Shown here: one piece after another, positions 29,344-39,600 of the stretch | Numbering within the stretch: the first letter of the stretch is position 1 | How the letters are laid out: each line of letters begins with the position of its first letter | NCBI GenBank assembly: GCA_910589415.1 | Contig: OU342636.1 | Span: 41,989,735-42,053,734, forward strand | DNA from: Malachius bipustulatus | Lineage: Eukaryota; Arthropoda; Insecta; Coleoptera; Melyridae | Direction of reading: 5' to 3' | Length of the DNA: 64,000 nt | Position numbers and translations under genes: made by a program | Notes under the pieces: generated by a model | Database searches by the model: none | The model's input: only the letters and a program-made list of their open reading frames with translations | What the model was told of the DNA's origin: nothing

Positions 29344-29491
29344 TGCCCGTATTCACAAACGATAATTTCCTAAATAATTACGTAATCAAATATACCCATC
29401 TCATTCTATTGCAAAAAACTGCATATCTCCATCTCACTCATTTAATTAATTACGTAATTATTTAGGAAATTATCGTTTGTGAATACGGGCA
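29344..29491. mobile_element. Harbinger-like MITE, TGCCCG...CGGGCA family, copy 2
   Basis: The 148-bp element is nearly all palindrome: TGCCCGTATTCACAAACGAT at the left and the exact inverse at the right, with arms of about 45 bp that include TTACGTAA. It is flanked by a perfect TAA direct repeat (29341-29343, 29492-29494). A 3-bp TAA/TTA duplication is typical of PIF/Harbinger elements. Confidence 0.88.
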
Positions 29492-29566
29492 TAAGGGTAT
29501 AAAATGATTAAAATGCCGGTACATTTGCAGCACTTTTGAATTTCTACTAATGAGAGACCTCATACT

Positions 29567-29705
29567 AGAGCTTTTGATGTTTGACGAGACAACTTCCATC
29601 AGAACTGGCAAACCTGTAAACGTCAAACTTGTAAACAACGTTTGTTTGTATGGAACCCTGGCCGTTGGCCCCGCCCACTGACGTCATCACTGTCGGCGTC
29701 TATTG
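29567..29705 (+). repeat. GC-rich module upstream of the zinc-finger gene
   Basis: About 140 bp containing TTTGTATGGAACC, CCCCGCCC and TGACGTCATCAC. A closely similar copy lies inverted at 34613-34739 and a diverged copy at 34800-34866. TGACGTCA is a CRE/ATF-type palindrome and CCCCGCCC an Sp1-like box, so the module could act as a promoter (inference). Confidence 0.65.
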
Positions 29706-29825
29706 TCTATGAATGTCGATATTCGCCGAGTAGATGCGTGAACGTGAACTCATTTTTTTTATTGAAGTTTCAACACAGCCACAGCCGCATTTTCAAAGAA
29801 AAGTGTAAGATTATTAGTTAACATC

Positions 29826-31250
29826 ATGAGTTTAAATGAGGGCAATAATTATTATTGTCCCTTTCAACATCAGCAGATGGAGAAAACGATTATCAAAACG
29901 GAAGCCTCAGATGATGATCAGTTTATGGAGTCCGATGAGAAAAACACCTTGCTACTAATCTCGGCGAAATTGAAGTGTGAAGATGAACAAAACGATGCTG
30001 GGCCGTCTTCTGAACTAAATAATTTTGAAAACACTTTTGACGCACCTCTTCCAATGAAACATGAACCCGAAGACTCGTGGACGTCGACGTCGGCCTTGAA
30101 AGAAGAGATTGAGATTGAGAACCACAAACCGGGCTGGGAACAGCTGACCGGGAGTCGTCGTCATATCCTTGGAATTGTCAAGAGCAGTGAACCCGATCGG
30201 TGTGAGTCCGTTAGAGAAAGTGAGGCACTTCAGGCACGATCTTCTGAAAGTAAGAGAGGAGGAGAGTTGAAGTATAATTGTGCCCATTGTCTTTATAAAA
30301 CAAACTGGAGACGTTATTTTATCAAACATTATAAAAATAAACATTCCAAAGAGGCCGAAATGTACAAATGTGAGGAATGCTCACATGAAACAAGATACAA
30401 ACGTGTTTTGTCCGAACATTATAAAATTAAACATTCCAAAGAGGCCGAAATGTACAAATGTGAGGAATGCTCATATGAAACAAGATACAAACGTGTTTTG
30501 TCCGAACATTATAAATATAAACATTCCAAAGAGGCCAAAATGTACAAATGTGAGGAATGCTCATATGAAACAAGATACAAACTTGTTTTGTCCGAACATT
30601 ATAAAATTAAACATTCCAAAGAGGCCGAAATGTACAAATGTGAGGAATGCTCATATGAAACAAGATACAAACGTGCTTTGTCCGAACATTATAAAATTAA
30701 ACATTCCAAAGAGGCCGAAATGTACAAATGTGAGGAATGCTCATATGAAACAAGATACAAACGTGCTTTGTCCGAACATTATAAAATTAAACATTCCAAA
30801 GAGGCCGAAATGTACAAATGTGAGGAATGCTCATATGAGACAAGATATAAAAGTAATTTGCCCAAACATTATAAATGTAAACATTCCAAAGAGGCCGAAA
30901 TGTACAAATGTGAGGAATGCTCATATGAAACAAGATACAAACGTGTTTTGTCCGAACATTATAAAGGTAAACATTCTAAAGAGGCCGAAACGTACAAATG
31001 TGAGGAATGCTCGTATGAAACAAGATATAAAAGTGCTTTGCCCAATCATTATAAAATTAAACATTCCAAAGAGGCCGAAATGTACAAATGTGAGGAATGC
31101 TCATATGAGACAAGAAATAAAAGTAATTTTACTGCACATTATAAATGTAAACATTCCAAAGAGGCCGAAATGTACAAATGTGAGGAATGCTCATTTGAAA
31201 CAAGATATAAAAGTGCTTTGCCCAAACATTATAAACGTAAACATTCCTAA
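29826..31250 (+). CDS. C2H2 zinc-finger protein with 11 near-identical tandem fingers
   Basis: Single-exon ORF of 474 residues. The N-terminal 150 residues are acidic and hydrophilic, with sumoylation-like sites in TIIKTEA, PMKHEPED and ALKEEIE; there is no ZAD or BTB domain. From residue 152 to the end are 11 C-X2-C-X12-H-X4-H fingers. Ten of them follow an exact 30-residue (90-bp) period with the linker HSKEAEMYKCEEC. Variation concentrates just before the first His (RVLSE, RALSE, SNLPK, SALPN, SNFTA), overlapping the recognition-helix zone. The repeats are almost identical at DNA level, which indicates recent expansion or homogenisation. It is presumably a nuclear DNA-binding protein; its target and name are unknown to me. 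It ends in HYKRKHS followed by TAA. Confidence 0.85.
   Translation: MSLNEGNNYYCPFQHQQMEKTIIKTEASDDDQFMESDEKNTLLLISAKLKCEDEQNDAGPSSELNNFENTFDAPLPMKHEPEDSWTSTSALKEEIEIENHKPGWEQLTGSRRHILGIVKSSEPDRCESVRESEALQARSSESKRGGELKYNCAHCLYKTNWRRYFIKHYKNKHSKEAEMYKCEECSHETRYKRVLSEHYKIKHSKEAEMYKCEECSYETRYKRVLSEHYKYKHSKEAKMYKCEECSYETRYKLVLSEHYKIKHSKEAEMYKCEECSYETRYKRALSEHYKIKHSKEAEMYKCEECSYETRYKRALSEHYKIKHSKEAEMYKCEECSYETRYKSNLPKHYKCKHSKEAEMYKCEECSYETRYKRVLSEHYKGKHSKEAETYKCEECSYETRYKSALPNHYKIKHSKEAEMYKCEECSYETRNKSNFTAHYKCKHSKEAEMYKCEECSFETRYKSALPKHYKRKHS
30356..31245 (+). repeat. 90-bp tandem array, about 10 units
   Basis: The unit, in which TACAAATGTGAGGAATGCTC recurs every 90 bp, is repeated about ten times with few differences. 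Because 90 is divisible by 3, a second plus-strand frame also stays open for 332 codons (30280-31278). Confidence 0.9.
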
Positions 31251-31440
31251 AAAGCTGAAGTGTACAAAAATGTGCTGAATGTCAGTATGAAACAAAAGGA
31301 ATGAAAAACCTCGTCCAACATTTGAAGTCCATTCACTCAATCAGAAGAAACTAACAAGTACCAAGATACAACTTGCAACTGAACTGTGAAGAGTGTTCTT
31401 ACCGTTACTGTTACCAAAAAATGAACATTAATAAGAAAGC
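31251..31440 (+). pseudogene. Decayed C-terminal fingers downstream of the zinc-finger stop
   Basis: After the TAA the sequence still reads as a further finger if two extra bases near 31270 are discounted: CAECQYETKGMKNLVQHLKS ending IHSIRRN and a stop. Further on CEECSYRYCYQK is a more degraded finger. The array was once longer and has lost its end through a new stop plus frameshift. Poly(A) signals AATAAA lie at 31492 and 31503. Confidence 0.75.
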
Positions 31441-31588
31441 AGACAAACTGAAATGTTTGGAGTGTCCTTTTTTGTATCAATCAATAATTGAAATAAATTT
31501 ATAATAAAACAATAGTCAAAAATGTTTTCCTGGGGACGGTGTCAATTAAATAGTTTTTCTTTGGCTCACTTTATATCATATACTCTTT

Positions 31589-32263
31589 ATACAGGGTGAG
31601 TCAGTTTCTTGTAGCAGGACTTTAACGACAATTAATGTTTCTGAGGTACAGGGTGTGAAAGTTTTACATTTTTTTGGTTTTCTTTCTCAAATTTTCTCCA
31701 GGAATTTTTAAAATAATTAATTGACTCTCGAATTTTTTGCGTTTCGCCTCTGCACTCCACTCTCTAGTGAACAATTATTCGCATTCTCTGTTTAATTTCG
31801 AGACTTTTTGGTTAGTTGCATTCTGTTCGTGAACTGTACCAATTTCGAGATTTACAGTTCAGGAACAACATGCAACTAACCAAAAAGTCTCGAAATTAAA
31901 CAGAATGTGAATAATTGTTCACTAGATACTTAGATAGTAGAGAGCAGAGGCGGCAAGCAAAAAAAAATCGAGATAGTGTTAGGTACCTACATAATGTCAG
32001 ACCTCCAAAAGTGTATCACCCTGTCGGTGTTGAAAAATGGTTAACAGCCCTAAATATTGAGTTTATAAAGTGTAACAGGTGTACCTAATTTCAATTCATT
32101 CTTCTAAAAATTCTGGGAGAAAATTTGAAAAAAAATGTAAAATTTTCACACCCTGTATCTCAAAAACGAAGCTCTCACGGATATTTCTTATTATAAAATT
32201 TTCATTTAAAAAAATCATCTTCAAACTGTTAAAGTCATGCTGCAATAAAGTCACTCACCCTAT
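31589..32263. mobile_element. Large foldback element with TATACAGGGTGAGT ends
   Basis: The outer ends TATACAGGGTGAGTCA and TGACTCACCCTATA-type are inverted. Inside, another pair (CCAAAAAGTCTCGAAATTAA and its inverse, near 31880 and 31800) forms a strong central stem. Internal ACAGGGTGTGAAA and TTTCACACCCTGT form a further inverted pair. It is non-coding and just downstream of the zinc-finger gene. Confidence 0.65.
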
Positions 32264-34011
32264 AAATATACTCGTATATTGTATATACGATATTGTGTAA
32301 TGTATATTGTGTCCAAGATAAGAATTAACAGCATGGGTATCTCAGAAACCGTAGCAGATACAGAGTCGGTTAGATTGGGAAAAAGTTGAGCAACCAGGAG
32401 GACAATGCAATGGCAGGAAGACTTTTTTTATTACTTTTTGATTTTCGGATAATTTTAAATTTAATTCGATTCTGAATTTGATGAGATGCTTCTCCAAAAT
32501 AATGTTGCAAGCAATTTTCCGATTACGATAATTCTTAATTTCGGTTTTGTGGTAATTTCAAGAAAAAGTTCCAACCATCATTTGGCAAGTACCTAACAAT
32601 TCCAATAACGACAAATAAATTACCTAATTACTGAAAAGGGAAAAATGGTCAAATTTTCTTGTTATGTAAAGAAAAATGTGCTGCAATCTACACCTAATTT
32701 TTATTTTATTAAGTAATTTTATGCTTTAATTGGTCGTTAGTATTTGAAACACTTTCATTCTATTGATTTATTTGTTGTAGGTAAGATGAGTTGAATTTTG
32801 TCACTTACTATAGTATAATTATTAATTAATTAGCTCCAGACCAGATGTAACCAAAAAGATATCCAGTGGATTTGTCCGCAAGAGGCGGACAAATTTTTAA
32901 TTACGAAATTTTTGTAATATTTTGTACTTCTAATTTTGTTCTCATTTGCTCACACAATATAAGGGTGAAAGCTGTGGAAAAATAAACTGAACCCAAGGCG
33001 CGATGGTCGATGTATGTATACAAACACAAACCAATGCAGTGGCCAATTATGTAGTTGCTTTATCAGTATTCAGTGGTTTACCCTATTTTTACGTATACAC
33101 ACTTTATAAGTACGTTCAAAGTACGCGCGCGGTTATAAAACTAGTAAACAACCAATAGAAAAGCCAGAAGGCGTGCCTTGGCAAGACCTAGTTGGGATAT
33201 AAATAAGCGCATCCAAGTTAGGTTAGGTGCTCTTTCCCCGGATTAATATCTTACCGCTTTTTCTTTACCTTCTACAATTATCTCTATATTTTATAATTTT
33301 ATATTTTTCTTTTCTTTTTTTAATTTCCTTGAAATTCCAGGGGAGAGATTATAGAACCTAACAATCACCCTGACTACTATCAGTATCTGGTCATCTTTTT
33401 TATTTAGTATAATTAAATTTAAACTATGTCCCCCTCACTTTTATTAGCTAATTAATAAACTCGTAATAGTAATTGACAACTGCATGACCATCAGCTGTTT
33501 GCAGAGACGCGATTATTTTCCGTGGGCCACGGCAGAGGAATGCGTTCTAATCTCGGATCTCGGATAACACGAGCCAGTCATTCCCAGAACAAGATCGAAG
33601 TTTTCGGAATCTTGATTTGACTTTAGACGTGGAAGTACAAAACTTTTTTTTTTTAGTTATTGATTTCTGATTACTGGATAAAACTGATTATTATTTGACT
33701 ACTAACCAGTCTGTGCTACTAACCAAAAAAAGGGATAATAAGTTAGGTTATGTTTATCACAAGCAAAATTTTTTGTGTCCGCCGCCATTTATAAACTTTA
33801 ACTGCTTGAAACGTGTAGGATTTCGAGATGTTATTTTTTCAAAGGTTGTATTACCTACATGAATTAGTATTAAATTAAATTAACTAAAGTTGGTAGTATT
33901 TTGACATTTTGTCTTCTTGTAGCTAGAAATGCATAAGGCGCGCGCAAACAATGAATTCCTGTTTAATCATCAAATTCGACCGGATCACAGTAATTTTAAA
34001 ATAAGGAAATA
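32264..34011. other. Intergenic DNA, possible LTR-like tract
   Basis: No ORF of interest. Between about 33000 and 33600 there is GATATAAATAAGCGC (TATA-like, near 33197), a pyrimidine-rich tract and an AATAAA near 33453. This order resembles an LTR, but I could not find paired TG...CA ends with a duplication. Confidence 0.3.
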
Positions 34012-34288
34012 AACGGCCATCCTGCAGTATAACACTTAATACTTGACAGCTTGACAGTTAATACCAGCCTGCATTAGTTTAAGATCTTGATGAGCCTTTT
34101 ATATTTTTTATGTAGTCACGGTATGAATGTATACATCGTAAACAAAAATAAAACTTTAAACTTGAACATCTTTGGGTCAGCTATCCCCGCTGAGCTGTCA
34201 AACTATACCCTTTCTCCTGTCTCAAAAAATGAAATGTTTGAAACCAGAGCGCAGCTAGTTAAGCGCATCAGTCAAAAGCGACCCTGTT
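34012..34288 (+). repeat. Dispersed repeat, AAACGGCCATCCTGC family, copy 1
   Basis: It shares AACATCTTTGGGTCAGCT, GCTGAGCTGTCAAACTA and GAAACCAGA(G/A)CGCAGCT with 56428-56790. Near the left end AAACGGCCATCCTG and a later GATGAGCC(G)TTT form an imperfect inverted pair. It is non-coding. Confidence 0.65.
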
Positions 34289-34612
34289 AGTCGTCATCGT
34301 CAATGTCAATATATTGTAAGCGTCAACCTCAACTCGAATAACTCGATTTGACATCGATAGTCTCGATTCAGTTGGTGTATCCATTAACAGCAGCCGGCAA
34401 CCGCGCCACTACGCAATCGTTCGTCATTGTCTTGTCATTTCATTCGTCATCATCAGTCATCACTCATCATCGACATCGTCAACCAGTCGACCACCGCTCG
34501 ACTGCTCGACGCACGCTCATCGCTTCCTGTGCCTCCATTATTGCGTTCCATTATGAGCAATTTAGAAACACACCCATCACATGTTCACTATTCACAGTGC
34601 CATTTGCCATTG

Positions 34613-34739
34613 AATAGACGCCGACAGTGATGACGTCAGTGGGCGGGGCCAACGGCCAGGGTTCCATACAAACAAACGTTTGACGTTTACAGGTTTGCCA
34701 GCTCTGATGGAAGTTGTCTCGTCAAACATCAAAGCTCTT
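34613..34739 (-). repeat. Inverted copy of the module upstream of the zinc-finger gene
   Basis: The reverse complement matches 29567-29705 with only a few differences; one is a short CTTGTAAACAACG block missing here. Together the two copies form inverted flanks about 5 kb apart around the zinc-finger gene. Confidence 0.7.
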
Positions 34740-34799
34740 AATGAGACTTCAAGAAACTTCAAGAAAAAACACGACAACTGACAACAATGACCACGTGAA

Positions 34800-34866
34800 G
34801 GGTTTGTTTGTATGGAACCAGAACCGCTTAGCCCCGCCCTGTGACGTCACACTGACGGCGTCTATA
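34800..34866 (+). repeat. Third, diverged copy of the GC-rich module
   Basis: GGTTTGTTTGTATGGAACC, then GCCCCGCCC, TGACGTCACACTG and GGCGTCTAT occur in the same order as at 29640-29705, with substitutions in between. Confidence 0.6.
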
Positions 34867-36663
34867 TTTACAAAACTTGCTAACAGCGTTGTTCAATGTT
34901 GTACAATTATTGTACCGAATGTTGTACATTCGGGAATCTTGTTGTACGTTAGTACGACAATAGAAAAATTAGCCCAAATGTTGTACATTTTCACAATTTT
35001 GTAAAAATAACGTAAATACTTGGGAAAAGTCATTCAAAATGTCAGAACTTTGGAAAAAATTCCACCTTTTTACTTAATTTATCCTCCAATTTCAGGTATT
35101 GATTGTTCCTCTCATGACAAAATTACAAAAAAATAAGTTTCACAAAGGCAAGAAATACAAGAAATTAATACTAGAAAATAATTCATATATTGACGCCAAT
35201 CATTTTACAAAAAAAAAACATTATTTTACCACGCGCGAGGGCTTTATGCGCATGCGCTAGAGTATTATTTTTGTAGTTGTACGTTTTCAGTCAAAGTTGT
35301 ACAATTTCACTAAAATATGCAGTACAAAATAGGACGGCACTGAAACAACGCTGAACGCTGCTTGCTAAGCTAACCTAAAGTCTATTTTTTATTTAGATGG
35401 ACTTGTCAAACAGCTGTTAAGTTGGTACCCTGTGCAATCTTTAAACAGTAATTTTCATTTTGTCGGATGGTAGCCTGTTTTCTTGACCTTGGCAAAAAAA
35501 TTTACGTTGTGACTAAAGTAACGGCAACATTCCCCGATTCGTGTATAGGCTATGACGTCACCTGCAAAACATGTTTCCTTGTTGTAAGTTGCTCAGTTAT
35601 AAAACGCAAGTTAAAAACTTCAAATTACTTTATTTTCTTCGAAAATAGTCCTTTTTTAGAAGTTATTCGTTTTTTGAGGATAAATTTAACTGTTGCTTGG
35701 ATTGACTATAATAATCTAATGACGTTTTGCGAAAACTAGGTCTGGGTTCTCAGTCGGCACTCTAGTCACAGCGAAACGCCAGAAACTTGAAAAGTTGAAG
35801 TTGTCAAATTGACAAACCAAATTATCAAATTAAAAATTATTAAAATGCTCATGCAGGTAAATTTATTTCAAAAGAAAGAAAAGAATGAATCATCAAATTA
35901 TGCTATAAACATTAGCGATTGAAAGATGTTTCTCCAGATTAAGCAAAAATACAGTTTAATCAGATTCCTTGAAATATTCCTTGAGAAATTCTTAAAAAAT
36001 GATTTAAATAATGTAAGTAAGTACCTCTATTTGTCAAGAATAGATCTTCTATTTTCAACATTTTTACATAAAACTAAGAAGGAATCGGTCTAATATCTTA
36101 CATATATAAGATTTAGAAGAGTAAATAGCTAGGTGCTTACACTTACAAGTCTCTAAAATTTTCCAATTTATTACCTCTAGAAATTGCGTTTATAATTTTT
36201 CTAATTTTAAATTTTGAAATAAAATGACATTTCAACTAATCGACATAACCTAAATTAATTTAGTAACCATTCTAGTGACTATTTTGGTAACAACTATCAC
36301 CATAACCAACCTAATCAGTCTTGTTGCCAATCGTTCCCCTAGAATTTTGACTTGGTGGAATCCATCTAAATAAAAAATAAAGTATAGTAACCTGTAACAG
36401 GAGGTGGTGTGATTGATGTGTGATGCAAATTTCATAAATCATTATCCATTAATCTAGCTAGATACCTACATACAAAACAAAGTGAAGATTGTATTTGTTT
36501 TGATTGTGAAGGTAGAAGAATAATTGCTTAATAAAATTATTAGAATGAAACTACATAAACCTAGGTGTAATTATTAACTCCCTTTTGCTGACTGCAGGTG
36601 AGTGTTTTGTCTTCTAATGTTAGTTGTTTATCTCTACCTTGCTCATTGAAATAAAATTTTAAG
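34867..36663. other. Region upstream of KLHL18
   Basis: No coding sequence recognised. A GTGAGT-type donor after CTGCAG at 36597 and an acceptor-like AAG just before 36664 suggest a spliced 5' leader for KLHL18 (inference). GTTGTAC motifs recur around 34890-34985. Confidence 0.35.
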
Positions 36664-36696
36664 ATGGTCAGCCAGCAGTTTATAAGATGGAAATAA
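36664..36696 (+). promoter_or_regulatory. Upstream ORF overlapping the KLHL18 start codon
   Basis: An ATG at 36664 opens a 10-codon frame ([10 protein letters not shown]) ending at TAA 36694-36696. It overlaps the KLHL18 ATG (36687) in another frame. If the leader contains it, it would lower initiation at the main start. Confidence 0.45.
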
Positions 36697-39600
36697 CTGA
36701 AAGTTCCGAAAGTGCAATATTAGAGTGTCCAAGAAATATTTACGAAATGAGTAACGAAAATTTTGTATTTCAACAAAATGATCTGTTTCCCTCTGCGTTC
36801 CCATGCATGGAAGAAATCCGACGCCAAGGAAGACTTTGTGATGTAATATTAAAAGTAAGTAATAAGTAGTTACCTATACCAAAGTTTCGCCATTTCAAAA
36901 GCATGTTCTATAAATGTTGATTAGTGTAGTAAGTTTAACGGATATTGCGTATCGATAAGATCTCATTCTTTGCCAATCACCAGTGATTTTTAATATACGG
37001 GCTGTCCAGTTTCAAAGCTGAACATAGGGAACAATACTCATAACCATAATAGTAATAACTAATATACATGAGAGGGGTTAATGTGTAGTAAAAATTGCCT
37101 GGGTGTCTGTATTACCGACACTGACACTTACTAGGGTGCCGCATTCAGTCCTTGACATTCACATGACATGGACATGTTTGAACAGCTGCATGCCATATTT
37201 TTAGCAAATTTAGGCGCAGGCGTGAGTCGGGTATCAAGAAGTGGGAAAAAAACAAGTTTGAAAAAAGAAACAAAATATACACAGTTCACATTTTATTTAC
37301 GAATTTAGTTATGGTGTAGGGTGGTGGTAATCACTGGGTATAGATTTAGATTTAGATTCATCATGAGTAGGTCATTGTGACATCTCCACTGCGACCAAAG
37401 GTCTATTGTGGCTAGTCTACTTGTGGCTAGTCTAGTGTTTTAGGAAACTGACTATCTTGACTATTGGTAATGTATCCATGTCCTCCTGTGCGAGGAAGTC
37501 TCTCCCTCTGGTTCTTCCCCAAGCGGGACACTAGCATGGGATGTGTTTTGCTGTTTCGTCATACAGCACAGGTGGCATTCAGCGCTTATCGCTTAACCCA
37601 TCCTGTGCAGATGATGGTTCAGCTTCCAATGTCCAGTATTATATGCCTATTATTAAGGCTTTCAGTTATTTTCTGCTAAGCTCCAATTTTTTTTCGACGT
37701 GCCCTGTATAAAGTCCTTCGAATGGCCCTTGGATCTTATTAAGTTTTGCTAGTGCTGGAGGACTTCCATCTCAGCTCACATGCGTATTTTTGGCAATTGG
37801 TGGTATGCCAAATGCTGGTTCTGGTCTGATGAACTAGGATTCGGCACTTTTCCTGGCCAGAAAGTCGGCAATCCAGATCACAGTTATTTTGTTGCTCTTT
37901 GCTTAGGTATTCCAGGTTAGTTGTCAGTCCCAAACAAACTTGGACTTGCAGTGGCTGGAGCTAAGGGCTCTTAGAGCCGTTTGGCTGTCTGAAAATATTT
38001 TTTTGATCTGCATCGGCAATGCATCTTTTCCTGCATCTGCGCACAGAGCTCTATGGCATAGATTTCAACCTAAACATTTTTTGCGTGAAGGTCCAGGCTC
38101 GAGAAGACTCTTCTTCGAGGCAGTACTACACACCCCAGCTCCAGTTTCCGTGGATGTCTTAGATTCATCGGTGAACCATCTGAAATCTGCTGTTAGGAGT
38201 TGATTTCTGTTGTCCTCCAATACGTCTTTTGCCTTGTAAGTAGACTGTGACTTTCTATGTCATCCAGTAACCTGGTTCGCTCGCTCCAAGTTATATGTCT
38301 TTGGCAAGTTTATTTTCCAATTTGTAGCATTCTATATGTAGTCCATCTGGCCTCTCTCCAAATAAATATGGAGAGGTGGTAAGTCCAGTAGGATATCCAT
38401 AGCCTCCGTCGGTGTGGTGTTAATAGCATAACAGATCGCCAGACAATACCTGCTACTTTTAATGGTCCTTCGTGTGTTAAAATTAAAATCGATTCATTTT
38501 TACAGAAGTTATAAACAAGTGAAAGTCGCAATCTTCCGTTTTAAAAGCAGCTTACACTGAAAAGAGGTCAAGCAGATATCTGATAATGGCTACATGTTCC
38601 CATCTTAACTTTTCATGTAGATTTCGTGGATTTTTTCAACTATTTTGTGGATGAAATTTTTATACATGGTGAAACACACAAAGCATCATTATATTTCTAC
38701 TAGATTCCATTTAAAATTAGATATCACAAGTAGGGGGTTGTCATTTGAAATTTCATAATTGGGGTGGATGGAGCTTTATTAAGGGTTGACGGAGGTGAGT
38801 CATTTCTTACGACATTTTTGTTTCCCCTCCCTATTACCCAAGTAATGTACTTTTTTTTCACATTTTTTTAAGAAGTTATGTTTTTCATTTTATTTATTTC
38901 CTTTGATACTTTATTTGCTTTATAGCTTGAAATATTAAGTTTTTAAAGTAATAAATAGACTGCAGGTATCACTGTTGTGTATTCTTACCTGAACTCTTAA
39001 ATATTGAACAACTGGGTGGAATGACAGAGCCGTTCATCAATTAGTTCATTATATCGAAACTCAACTGTACTTCATTTCATAATACATGAAGTGCATCTTG
39101 GGGTGAATTTTTGAACCTCTTTTACATACATTAATGTAATGATAATATCAAATGTACTTTAACTTTTTATTTAATATTTTTATGCCATTTTTATAATAAT
39201 TGGTCTTGCGATAATTATTACAAAATGATGAAGTCTTAGCCTAAGTTCTTTTTTTTAGATTGATGGATTATCATTCAGTGCTCACAAAATAGTTCTAGCA
39301 TCGACAATCCCTTATTTTTATGCCATGTTTATGAATGATATGGTTGAATCAAGAAATCGAGAAATAGAAATGAAATGCATAGATGCAGTGTAAGTAATTC
39401 TGTTTCTATGTTAATAAATGAGGGTTGGCCATAGTTTATTTTGGTAAAGATGGTGTCAATAATTTATGTAGATTTTTATTTATTTTTGTAACCTATGCAG
39501 GGTGATGTAGATTTTATCTTGATAACTTCGGAAATCCATAGAAAATGATTTTTTTCTCTCAGTTTTACCCCATAATTTTTGATACATTTATCCCCTTATT

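Noticed and set aside
30356..31245. Regular 90-bp repeat array considered as CRISPR or satellite
   Set aside because: There are no unique spacers, the units encode C2H2 fingers in frame, and the context is an animal genome.
33000..33600. Possible solo LTR with TATA-like and AATAAA sites
   Set aside because: No paired TG...CA termini with a target duplication could be found.
34300..34560. GC-rich stretch with open frames, considered as a first exon
   Set aside because: No homology, no convincing donor, and it lies beside dispersed repeat copies; left unassigned.
35467..35739. 90-codon ORF upstream of KLHL18
   Set aside because: No homology and no transcript-like context; likely a chance frame.
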